The position numbers and the translations under genes were made by a program. Below the pieces are notes generated by a model. It saw only the letters and a list, made by a program, of their open reading frames with translations, ran no database searches and was not told where the DNA came from. Below, piece by piece: positions 1 to 7,400 of a stretch of DNA of 64,000 bases (positions are counted from its first letter, which is position 1; each line of letters starts with the position of its first letter). Source of the stretch: an uncultured Muribaculaceae bacterium (lineage in GTDB: Bacteria; Bacteroidota; Bacteroidia; Bacteroidales; Muribaculaceae). The stretch spans positions 1-64,000 of the forward strand of contig CAJUKE010000006.1 of the NCBI GenBank assembly GCA_910587075.1, in the 5' to 3' direction.

Positions 1-78
1 AGCGCATTATACGGTTAACCCACCATCCTCACCAACCGGAAAAATCTACTGACCCTGCCAAAGCGGGGTGGTGCCCCC

Positions 79-248
79 CTACCCTCGGAGCATTGCGTTT
101 ATTTGCGGTAAAATATAGATACTTGCCTTCGAAGCGAGGGCGGAAGTTGTCGAGGTCGCGGGGCGGTAAATCACGGCGAACGCCTCGGCGGCTGAAGCTC
201 CGGCGTTGTTAAGGAGGGCGAAAAGCACGTCTTTTGGTTAGATTCCAT
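79..248 (-). pseudogene. Frameshifted small phage-like gene
   Basis: An ATG at 248-246 opens a frame (MESNQK...) that is lost within six codons. One extra A in the A-run at 231-234 would join it to a clean downstream frame (DVLFALLNNAGASAAEAF...) ending at a TAG at 81-79, giving about 56 residues. The joined peptide is alanine-rich and helical and reminds me of the N-terminus of small phage DNA-packaging or HTH proteins; that is an impression, not an assignment. A GTG at 228-226 could also start an intact 49-residue version. It lies in the same decayed block as the other frameshifted gene at 1262. Confidence 0.4.
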
Positions 249-364
249 GGAGTCGGGAGAGCTGCGTTACCTTCTTGCTAAACATAACCCGTTAACATTA
301 ATCAACCATAATCAATAACGTTGTCAGGCGCTCGCGGGTGCTCGATACCGCGAAAATAGGCAAA

Positions 365-484
365 ATGGGGCAAAGTGGCAAAACCGGGGACCGCGCATTA
401 TATCGGGGCGGAAACGAATGCCATGGCGCGTATGTTCCCGAGGGTGGGAAAGTGGGTGAAAATCGGCTTATTCACCTGAGCTAA
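365..484 (+). CDS. Possible 39-residue small protein
   Basis: An ATG at 365 reads 39 codons to a TAA at 482-484. The peptide is glycine-rich and hydrophilic, with a KTGDRALYRGGNE stretch and the C-terminus YVPEGGKVGENRLIHLS, which looks more protein-like than a random frame. There is no membrane segment or signal peptide. It precedes the ncRNA-like units and sits in the accessory block. I do not recognise a family, and the call rests on codon-like composition only. Confidence 0.3.
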   Translation: MGQSGKTGDRALYRGGNECHGAYVPEGGKVGENRLIHLS

Positions 485-510
485 TTACCTAATATTAAAC
501 GCTTTAACCC

Positions 511-539
511 TTGCGTGAATCAAAAAAGCCGTAAATTTG
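511..539 (+). promoter_or_regulatory. Bacteroidota-type promoter of ncRNA unit 1
   Basis: TTG at 511-513, 18 bases, then TAAATTTG at 532-539 matches the Bacteroidota -33/-7 consensus. The predicted start, near 543-545, falls just before the conserved 39-base block at 552. Confidence 0.5.
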
Positions 540-544
540 TATCA

Positions 545-665
545 AAGAAAAGGGGATAGCAACCCGATGAAATTGCGAAGAGAACATTAACAAAAGAGGC
601 TCCACCGCTGCAACGGTGAAACCTCCAAGGCATAAAAGGCTGGCCGAATAATAAACAAGCCTTTT
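545..665 (+). ncRNA. Candidate small RNA, unit 1
   Basis: A transcript from the promoter at 511-539 would start about 8 bases before a 39-base block (552-590) that recurs exactly at 842-880. After the block come a hairpin with a GAGG (595-598) / CCTC (622-625) base and an inner CACCG/CGGTG stem, and then a second hairpin AAAAGGCT (634-641) / AGCCTTTT (658-665) that could end the RNA. No convincing ORF covers the unit. The order promoter, conserved 5' block, variable hairpin and terminator suits a small RNA; it resembles the general plan of Bacteroidales RNA motifs such as Bacteroidales-1, but I cannot assign it to any family by eye. Confidence 0.45.
552..590 (+). repeat. 39-base direct repeat, copy 1
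   Basis: Identical over 39 bases to 842-880; the copies are 290 bases apart. It begins GGGGATAGCAACCCGATG and ends GAGAACATTAA. The sequence flanking the two copies is unrelated, so this is a conserved module and not part of a longer recent duplication. Confidence 0.9.
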
Positions 666-795
666 AAAACCTTTCATATTATGCGCATCGAAATCGCGTT
701 TAATGTGGGCAAATGGGCGGTTAAGATAATACTCCGTCGCTTATGCCTGGGGCTGCAAAGCGCTAAAGTGGTCGAATCGACAAGCCCCCGAAAGG

Positions 796-825
796 TTTTC
801 AACCGCAAAGATAACACAAACTTTG
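796..825 (+). promoter_or_regulatory. Weak promoter of ncRNA unit 2
   Basis: TTTTC at 796-800 and AAACTTTG at 818-825 (one mismatch from TAnnTTTG), about 18 bases apart, lie 16 bases before the second conserved block. This mirrors the arrangement at 511-552. Confidence 0.3.
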
Positions 826-841
826 CAAACAGACAAACAAC

Positions 842-880
842 GGGGATAGCAACCCGATGAAATTGCGAAGAGAACATTAA
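842..880 (+). repeat. 39-base direct repeat, copy 2
   Basis: Exact copy of 552-590. It is followed at once by the 884-909 hairpin, whereas copy 1 is followed by a different hairpin. Confidence 0.9.
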
Positions 881-1049
881 AAACCCCAAGCCGCGGCTAC
901 GGCTTGGGGAGGGGGTTAGGAGCTAAAGGCGCTCAGCTCCGGGGAAGCCCCTAAGTGTCGCGCCAAATGCCCTAAGCTATGCTAATTGAATTCTTTAGCG
1001 TTAGTTTTGGTTGATTTAAGTTTGTGCTACTAAGCATTAAGCGGTAACC

Positions 1050-1110
1050 GCCCGGAGGTAGTCAGGGACTTTAAAGCGGCTTAACTGCCCGCGCCTCCGA
1101 GGGCTTTTTT
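1050..1110 (+). terminator. Intrinsic terminator of ncRNA unit 2
   Basis: GCCCGGAGG (1050-1058) pairs with CCTCC/GGGC (1094-1098 and 1101-1104) with a two-base bulge, followed directly by six T residues (1105-1110). Confidence 0.6.
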
Positions 1111-1158
1111 AATCTTCAACGCTGCAAATGTAGCAAAAGATTTTCAAAGATGCAAAAA

Positions 1159-1193
1159 GCCCGGCGTTGCATCTTCACAGACTTCGGCCGGGC
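1159..1193 (-). terminator. Hairpin, possible minus-strand terminator
   Basis: GCCCGGC (1159-1165) and GCCGGGC (1187-1193) form a 7-base stem. On the minus strand the stem is followed by TTTTTGCATC, so it would stop leftward transcripts. A TAACTTTG-like element (minus, 1221-1214) lies just upstream on that strand. Confidence 0.35.
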
Positions 1194-1194
1194 A

Positions 1195-1257
1195 ATAGTT
1201 AAATATCAAGTTGCAAAGTTAGCAAATAGTTAAATATCAACCATAGTTAAATATCAA
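1195..1257 (+). repeat. Three 15-base direct repeats (iteron or operator-like)
   Basis: ATAGTTAAATATCAA occurs exactly three times, at 1195-1209, 1226-1240 and 1243-1257. The spacing is 31 and then 17 bases, and the last copy ends 4 bases before the ATG at 1262. Exact, closely spaced, AT-rich repeats next to a mobile-element gene suggest a protein-binding array: a repressor operator or replication iterons. The bound protein is not identifiable here. Confidence 0.75.
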
Positions 1258-1261
1258 AATC

Positions 1262-1807
1262 ATGGCAACAGCAAACATTAACACCGGTGTTAATTCTTTC
1301 ATCGCCTCCAGCCTCAGCGCCCGCAACGACAAATCAGCATGGAGCAAAGCGGTAACGGCTTATGCCCTCGAACTTGTCGAGACGCTCGACAACTGGGACA
1401 AGCAGCCCGAAAGCGTCGGGGAACTCCGCGAAATGCTCCTTAGCGGGGCGGCGGACTGGAACGCCTACCGCTGGGGCGGTTCCTCGCTCATCTACAACCA
1501 GGATATAGCCGAAAGGGTGTGCACCCCGTCAGAACTCAAGCGCGTAACCAATAAAAACGGCTTGCGAGATATGGCCAACGCCCGGGAGCGCTGGTTGGAC
1601 GTTCAGGCCCCCGCGCCCTGCATCAGGCCGCAAACCTCATTTGCCAAATCGCCCACAACCACTTCAACGCATGAAACGCAAAGCATTAGCCGCCCTGGCG
1701 GTGGTGGCGTTCATTGCCGCCGGGGTCGTGATATGGCAAGCCGTCGCCGCCCTGCTGTGGGTAGCGTATTACGCCGGAATCCCCGTATAAAATCACCAAC
1801 CGACTAA
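1262..1807 (+). CDS. Mobile-element-associated protein with frameshifted C-terminus
   Basis: The first 115 or so residues resemble a conserved hypothetical protein I know from Bacteroidales phages and conjugative elements, with a W-x-x-YRWGGSSLIYN-x-DIAERVCTPSELKR core and an ERWLDVQA motif. Its function is not known to me. After VQA the current frame gives a low-complexity tail to 1807. If two bases of the C-run at 1608-1612 are removed, the frame instead continues RALHQAANLICQIAHNHFNA and stops at 1672-1674, which fits the family and would overlap the next ATG (1671) as ATGA. I therefore read this as a frameshift, by mutation or by homopolymer sequencing error, and the residues after about 116 as not native. 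The start is the ATG directly after the triple repeat. Confidence 0.65.
   Translation: MATANINTGVNSFIASSLSARNDKSAWSKAVTAYALELVETLDNWDKQPESVGELREMLLSGAADWNAYRWGGSSLIYNQDIAERVCTPSELKRVTNKNGLRDMANARERWLDVQAPAPCIRPQTSFAKSPTTTSTHETQSISRPGGGGVHCRRGRDMASRRRPAVGSVLRRNPRIKSPTD
1671..1790 (+). CDS. 39-residue membrane microprotein
   Basis: ATG at 1671, TAA at 1788-1790. The peptide starts MKRKALAALAVVAFIAAGVV and is one hydrophobic helix with a basic N-terminus, so it is a single-pass membrane peptide. It is hidden behind the frameshifted tail of the 1262 gene. With that frame restored, the upstream stop and this start overlap as ATGA, a sign of translational coupling. Function unknown; membrane microproteins are common in phage and plasmid modules. 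Confidence 0.5.
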   Translation: MKRKALAALAVVAFIAAGVVIWQAVAALLWVAYYAGIPV

Positions 1808-1821
1808 CACCCCTCTACAAA

Positions 1822-1986
1822 ATGACCGCATTAGAACACCTCAACGCCGTGGCCACCTCCAGCGCCGCCTACGTTCCCGAGAACCCTGTCAACGCCGTAG
1901 CCGAGGCGGCGAACGCCCTCGGCCTCGCAATCCGCTGCGGAGCATATGACACGGAGAATAGCGCCCGCGTGCTCTACCTCGATTAA
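1822..1986 (+). CDS. 54-residue hypothetical protein
   Basis: ATG at 1822, TAA at 1984-1986. The peptide is alanine-rich and acidic, predicted helical and soluble (starts MTALEHLNAVATSSAAYVPE, ends ARVLYLD). It follows the microprotein by 31 bases and runs in the same direction. I recognise no domain. Support comes from the compact co-directional array and protein-like composition. Confidence 0.4.
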   Translation: MTALEHLNAVATSSAAYVPENPVNAVAEAANALGLAIRCGAYDTENSARVLYLD

Positions 1987-2069
1987 ACCCCGCTTTCCCG
2001 CCCCGGCGGCTTGGCGTGCGTCCGACTCGCACGGCTGGAACAAAGTAAAACCAAACAAACTAACACTCC

Positions 2070-2168
2070 ATGCAGTTCAACGTGTCACTTAAAGCCAAAA
2101 ACGGCGAAGCCTGTTCCTGGCCGCTACCCGTGGAAATCAAAATAACGCCCGTTGGCGGCGACGAATGA
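2070..2168 (+). CDS. 32-residue hypothetical protein
   Basis: ATG at 2070, TGA at 2166-2168. The peptide (MQFNVSLKAKNGEACSWPLP..., ending ITPVGGDE) has alternating polar and hydrophobic residues like a short beta hairpin. It is the fourth small co-directional frame in this array. Not recognised. Confidence 0.3.
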   Translation: MQFNVSLKAKNGEACSWPLPVEIKITPVGGDE

Positions 2169-2250
2169 GCGCAGGATAAAAGCGCGAAACCACTTAATTA
2201 ACAAATAAAAACGCTATATTCGCGAAACCACCCCGCAAAACCCTATAGCC

Positions 2251-2592
2251 ATGACTATCGCCTTAATCGTACTCATTCTTTTAATAGCGGCTATCTTTTA
2301 CGCCGCTGATTCCGTGCTTTTCAACATAACCTTAATCATAATATTAATATTATGCGCGGTCTCCTTGATTATGTATACCATGGCCACAACCCCCAGCCCC
2401 AAACAGCTATCCAAGGAGAGAGAGGAGAAGGAGAGGCTGAGGCGCGAGGAGGAGGAAAGAATCGCCATGGAGGAAGAACTCGCTCGAGAGGAGGCCGAGC
2501 GCCTCCGCCGAAGCTATCCGGCACGCCCTTCCGCCGACTGGCCTTACGAGTGGGGCAACGGCAAACCGGAGAACCCCGAGGACTACGAATAA
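2251..2592 (+). CDS. Small membrane protein with charged coiled-coil tail
   Basis: 113 residues. Two hydrophobic segments (about 2-20 and 24-45) are followed by a very charged Glu/Arg-rich region (about 52-88) of the type KEREEKERLRREEEERIA, which should form a coiled coil, and then a polar C-terminus. This predicts a membrane-anchored protein with a cytosolic helical arm. It lies in the mobile block, 82 bases after the preceding small gene. Function unknown; phage-encoded anchors and spanin-like proteins share this plan but lack a specific signature here. Confidence 0.6.
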   Translation: MTIALIVLILLIAAIFYAADSVLFNITLIIILILCAVSLIMYTMATTPSPKQLSKEREEKERLRREEEERIAMEEELAREEAERLRRSYPARPSADWPYEWGNGKPENPEDYE

Positions 2593-2616
2593 CCCACCAC
2601 ACACCCGCGACCGACA

Positions 2617-2709
2617 ATGAAAAAATGGATCAAAGCGCTATTCTCCTGGAAGTGGGAAGCCAACCGCATACCCATAACCGAGAACAATCCCGTCACCCGG
2701 GGTGGGTGA
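2617..2709 (+). CDS. 30-residue peptide, probably cut at the 3' end
   Basis: ATG at 2617 (MKKWIKALFSWKWEANRIPI...) to TGA at 2707-2709. The last few codons already lie in sequence matching the antisense of the lipoprotein-gene fragment at 2702-2825. The original gene was probably truncated at this junction and now ends by chance. It has a basic, aromatic N-terminus and no family that I can name. Confidence 0.35.
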   Translation: MKKWIKALFSWKWEANRIPITENNPVTRGG

Positions 2710-2825
2710 AGTTTTCAATTTCGCCGTCCGTTAATTCGGAGTCTTTCAAGCGGTCGTAGGTAGTGTTTTGCTGATAACGTTCCTCCCGATTCTCAAAGCA
2801 CCAAGCATATTGGTAGGTGACACCG
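2702..2825 (-). pseudogene. Truncated copy of the lipoprotein gene at 3836-4339
   Basis: Read leftwards from 2825, this segment encodes VTYQYAWCFENREERYQQNT and then TYDRLKDSELTDGEIENFT. The intact gene has VTYQYGWCFDNWEERYQLNT and TYDRLKDSELSDGEIENFT at 3916-4036. Similarity is high at both DNA and protein level and stops abruptly at both edges. There is no start codon, signal sequence or stop codon, so it is an internal remnant. It marks the border between the mobile block and the lipoprotein region. Confidence 0.85.
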
Positions 2826-2894
2826 CCGATCGGCTAAGCCCTCGCCTCTCGGATGTTAGTTGGGCGCGGAGGGTGTGCGCCGAAAGCGAGGCAG

Positions 2895-3764
2895 TTATTT
2901 TGGCGTCCAGGTCACTTCGTACAAGGTCGAGGTGTGGCGGTCGTTGTAGTGCGGGATTATTTCGGTGTAGCTTTCGACGTATTTGTCGGAGCTAAGTTTG
3001 TAGACGTAACGCCTTTCTGAAATGGGTTGGTTATTTCGGTCAAAGACCGATACGGATTTCACTAATTTCTTGGGGTTGGAGCCGAAGATGCCCTGCATCA
3101 TCAGCGGTGTGTGGTGATGGGACTGTATCGTGATGGGTAAATTCACGGGGTACGTCGCGTCGTAATCCGAGTAATCACATTTGACTATAGTGGTTACTAT
3201 CGCATTTCCGTGATAATACTGGTATTCCTTTAGGTTTCCGTCTTCCCATATAAGGTAATCCTCCCAATCCCACGACTTGTCCCAGGCATCGGCCGCCAGA
3301 TCGTCCCCGATGCCGACAACCTCGGAATGCCTAACCGCGGTGAGGTGGTTGCCGGGGTCGTACTCAAACGCGAGGCGATACGTTTTCCTGATCATCAGCT
3401 CATTGTTCTGCGTCTGAATGAATGTGCCTTCGGAATTGCTCGCCCTGCCATTGACAAGCTGGATGGTTTCCGTCCAATATGTCCGTGTGATGGGCGAAGT
3501 GATCTTCGATGTGACCTGTATTGTATTGTCGTCCGGGTAGGAATAGCTGGCGGTGATGTGTGTGTTGTCGGCGTTGAATCGCGAGTCCCACTCCGCGACT
3601 TTGCCATAGTCGTTGTACTCAAAAGTCTGGCTGGCTCCTTCGGCACCGTCGGTGGTGATGGTTGATGGCATCATAAATACGCTGTATGCGGGCTCTTCAG
3701 TGCTTGAGCACGAGGCCAAAATGGTCAATGACGTGATGCTGAGTAAACGAGTGACGCGCTTCAT
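2895..3764 (-). CDS. Lipoprotein with a large beta-rich domain
   Basis: 289 residues from the ATG at 3764; the frame is open further upstream, but this start gives a clean signal peptide (MKRVTRLLSITSLTILASC) with a lipobox ending at Cys19. The mature part has repeated short Tyr/Asn/Asp-rich strands (FEYNDYGKVAEWDSRF, FEYDPGNHLTAVRHSE), a pattern seen in Bacteroidota DUF4595-like and YD-repeat-like lipoproteins. It is probably an outer-membrane surface or periplasmic lipoprotein of unknown function. It is followed on the minus strand by a fragment of its neighbour's paralogue. Confidence 0.75.
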   Translation of the reverse strand: MKRVTRLLSITSLTILASCSSTEEPAYSVFMMPSTITTDGAEGASQTFEYNDYGKVAEWDSRFNADNTHITASYSYPDDNTIQVTSKITSPITRTYWTETIQLVNGRASNSEGTFIQTQNNELMIRKTYRLAFEYDPGNHLTAVRHSEVVGIGDDLAADAWDKSWDWEDYLIWEDGNLKEYQYYHGNAIVTTIVKCDYSDYDATYPVNLPITIQSHHHTPLMMQGIFGSNPKKLVKSVSVFDRNNQPISERRYVYKLSSDKYVESYTEIIPHYNDRHTSTLYEVTWTPK

Positions 3765-3835
3765 AATGTGACGGAGTTGGACTGATTTTAGGTAATAATG
3801 ATTTGTTTGGTCGAAAAGAGCCGGAGGGCGAGTCG

Positions 3836-4339
3836 TTAACGCTCGTAAATGCTCATTAAGATGGCGCAATTGGAATCGGAGGGGATGCGCCGGACGAGAA
3901 CGGCGCTTCGCAGGTAGGTGAAGTTTTCAATCTCACCATCCGATAATTCGGAGTCTTTCAGACGATCGTAGGTGGTGTTTAATTGATAACGTTCCTCCCA
4001 ATTGTCGAAGCACCAACCATATTGGTAGGTGACAATATCGCCCAGGATGAGCTGATAAGCGATAATAAGCGAGAATTCCGCGAAGTTGATGTTGGCCCGC
4101 GAAAAATCCTCGGCGCTGAAATGCTTGTCCGAGGGCAATTCGTCGATTGAGTTGACAATGAAAATCTTATCCTTATACTCGGTAAAATCTTTAAGTTCCG
4201 ACAACCGCACGGGCATCGTCAGCGTGTTGAATTGACGGTGTATTGTGAGCGGAGTGTATTCGGGTCCACGCTCCTCTTTGGCGCAAGAACCTGCCAACAT
4301 CATCAATAACAATAGGGATAGGTAGAGCGTGCGCTTCAT
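3836..4339 (-). CDS. Lipoprotein, function unknown
   Basis: 167 residues from the ATG at 4339, which starts a lipoprotein signal (MKRTLYLSLLLLMMLAGSC) with Cys19 as the lipidation site. The mature protein is mixed alpha/beta with no domain I recognise; the segment VTYQYGWCFDNWEERYQLNT is also found in the fragment at 2702-2825. The downstream lipoprotein gene starts 71 bases after this one ends, so the two may be co-transcribed. The partial extra copy shows local duplication of this family. Confidence 0.75.
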   Translation of the reverse strand: MKRTLYLSLLLLMMLAGSCAKEERGPEYTPLTIHRQFNTLTMPVRLSELKDFTEYKDKIFIVNSIDELPSDKHFSAEDFSRANINFAEFSLIIAYQLILGDIVTYQYGWCFDNWEERYQLNTTYDRLKDSELSDGEIENFTYLRSAVLVRRIPSDSNCAILMSIYER

Positions 4340-4445
4340 AACAATGCGATTCCGTTTCTTATAAAACGACAAGCGCTTGCGGATATTGTTAAGTCCGCGT
4401 CATTTTGAAAGATATATCGCGGTGCTCCAATCTTCTGCCCCCTCT

Positions 4446-7400
4446 CTAAGCCGCGATAACCTCGCTTAGTAGTTTTATGTATTCAATCAAGGAGTTATAG
4501 CCTTGTTTAAATATCGTTGTAAAACTATTGAACGGCGCGGATTGAAGCAATTTGGTGCGAATGTCTCCGTTCTCGCTGACATAGCGAATGAGGTTTCTGA
4601 GATATTCCTCCTGCATTCGAGTAAGTTCCGCGCCATTGATGAGGTCGCGATACTTCTCAAAGGCGGTTTCTTGCTCGATTCCTATGATGGAGCGAATAAA
4701 CGCGGCCACATTATCACTATAAGGGTTGCTTTGTGTGGTGGCATCATATTCCTCGCGAGTGCCGAGTTCATGCCAAAAGATTTCTTCAAGACGGTTGATG
4801 TCATCTTCGGTAAGACGTTCAAGCCGGTAAATCTTTTGTAGAGCGGGATCGTTGGGTAAATGTTCGCGTAGATAGTCTTCGGCACGGCGGCGATATGTGC
4901 GCGGCGGAGTCACCACAATACCAGAATTATCCTTTGTGAAAGTGTCTGCGATATTGACTGTGAAAGTCTTGCTATTAGAGTTCCCGTCGATATATTGTAG
5001 CAGGTCTCTTAATTCGTTTCGAACGCGTTCAAGCGAACCAATACTGAGCGAGTTCCAAAAATTAGAAGTGAGAACCTCCATAATTACCGGCATTTTTGCC
5101 ATTACTTGTGGTATGGATGCTTTCTTCTCTTTAAGGAATCGGGCGATTGTTGTAATCTGAGTCTCCGTAGCTTTGGCGTTAACCGTTTCATCAACAAGAG
5201 CGAGCTGACGTTTCAGACAGAGCGCGTCAAATTTCAGCGCGGAAACATCAGCAAGGGTATTTTGGAACAATGGCGATATATTCTCTTTCATAGCCATAGT
5301 GTCTCCCAATGAAAGAGCGACCATGGCATCGGGCTGCGACAAGGATTCAACATGTCGTAACTGAAGGCGCACATCAACTCTCGACCTGTTGAGTTCGCTA
5401 ATCTGCTTATGGAGAATTTCGGCTAACTTATCGTGCAAGGCTTTTGCTTCCGGGTCGGCTTGATAAGCCGCATCTTGCAGAGTATATTTCAAGTCGGTAC
5501 GGAGATTGAACAAAGTTTGGACAACCGAGACGGACTTTGTCGGCTTCGATCCCTCCGAGTTGATATGGAAATACTCGAAATTGCGGTAGTAATCAAAGAT
5601 GATGAAATCTGTTTTGTCCTTGCCGGGACCATAGAGATTTTCACAAAGACGAGTGCCCCGGCCAATCATCTGCCAAAATTTGATTTTGGAGCGCACTGGC
5701 TTGAAGAAAACGAGATTGACGATTTCGGGCACATCGATGCCGGTGTCGAGCATATCTACTGAAACGGCGATCTGCGGCAACTTTGTCGGGTCTTTGAACC
5801 GTACAAGTAGGTCGGAAGCGTATTTTTCATAATTGTCTATCACCCGACAGAAGTCAGGCCCGAGGTCGGGGTATAATGCGGCAAATCGTTCAGCAATGAA
5901 AACGGCGTGTTTGTGGTTGTAGGCAAAGATGATTGTTTTGCCAATCATCGTGCCGTCGTTAACGCGATAACCTTTTTCCATCAACTGTGTCACGACGTGG
6001 TCAACCGTGTTTTGGTTGAAGATGTATTTGAATATTTCGGAGGCGGATATTTTGCGGCTGTATTCCCCTTCGATGCTCCGCATCACTTTCTCGTATTCAA
6101 AAATCTCTTGCAGCTGTTCTCGTTCTTCGGGCGACAGTTTGTCGGGGTCGATACCCTCAGACAGTATCTTGGAGTTGTCAATTATTGGCACGTTGGGAAC
6201 AAGCCATTTTTCGTCTATAGCTTCCTGATATTCATAACTGTCGGTAGGAATACCTTGCTCCATACCGAAAAGTTCGTATGTCGAGCGGTCAACTTCATCT
6301 CGCGGTGTGGCGGTAAGTCCAAGCAGCAATCCGTCGAAATATTCAAAGATAGTTCCGTATTTACCGAATACCGAGCGATGAGCTTCATCAATGATTATCA
6401 AATCGAAACGTCCGATAGTGAATGTCTTGTCATCACGGTCGAGATGGCTTATCATCGTTTGGTATGTCGAGAACAAGATTCGTGCTGACTTATCATTATC
6501 GCTGTCGCGCAGTGAACTTACAGTTTGTGCCGGAAGCCATTTCGCATAGTCCTTCTTTGCTTGGTCAACAAGTTCGATGCGGTCGGCCAAAAACAATACA
6601 TTCTTCACCCAACCGTTGCGTATCATCAGGTCAACCAATGAAATGCTGACACGAGTCTTGCCGGTGCCGGTGGCCATGACAAGCAGGGCGCGTCGGCGCA
6701 TAAGATTATAATGATTGGCAACAGACTGAATGACTCGCTTCTGATATTTGCGGTTGGTGATTCGGTCGTCAATCGACAAATCGGTTATGGCATTGCGACC
6801 GCGTTGCGCGATTATGCGTCGCAGTTCATCGCGAGAGTGAAACCCCATTACCCGGCGGGGAGGATATCCCTGGCCGTCTATAATAATGGTCTCAAATCCA
6901 TTGGAATAGTAGATGACCGGGGTCGGACATGCATATCTGTTTTTGAGGCAATTGGCGTATAGTTCGGCCTGGTGTCGTCCTTTGGCAGGGTCAACGCTCG
7001 CGCGTTTGGCTTCGACAACGGCGAGTGGTGTCCCATCGTTATCAAAAAGCACATAATCGGCATAGCCAACACCTGTGTTATTCGGCATATATGCGGCTTG
7101 AGGCTCGGCTGCGATATTCGCATGATGATATGTTGGAGATTCTTCATGGACGATTGTCCCGGCAAAATGGTTGCCAACTTCAATCTCTACGCAGGCTTTG
7201 CCGGCTATTATCTCACCCTTGTTGCCGGATACTTCCCATCCAGCCTCACGGAGCAGTAAGTCAATATAAAGACGCCGCGTTTCCGCTTCTGAAAGGTCGT
7301 TGACTATCGGTTGCGCGTCAACCGTAGCGGGCTGAATAGTTGTCGTTTCGGCCACTACTTCAGCCGCGGTCTTGGCCTCGGCTGAGGTAACAACTTCTTC

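Larger units (their letters stand above)
830..1110 (+). ncRNA. Candidate RNA, unit 2, ending in an intrinsic terminator
   Basis: From the likely start near 830 the unit carries the conserved block (842-880), then a strong hairpin CCCCAAGCCG (884-893) / CGGCTTGGGG (900-909), further GC-rich complementary segments at 911-960, and a terminator at 1050-1110. The 5' block is shared with unit 1 but the rest differs, giving a longer RNA of about 280 bases. No plausible protein is encoded on this strand. It may act in trans, or be part of a phage or mobile element. Confidence 0.4.

Noticed and set aside
552..880. CRISPR array
   Set aside because: Only two repeat copies, 290 bases apart, with unrelated flanks and no cas genes; promoter and terminator signals fit RNA genes better.
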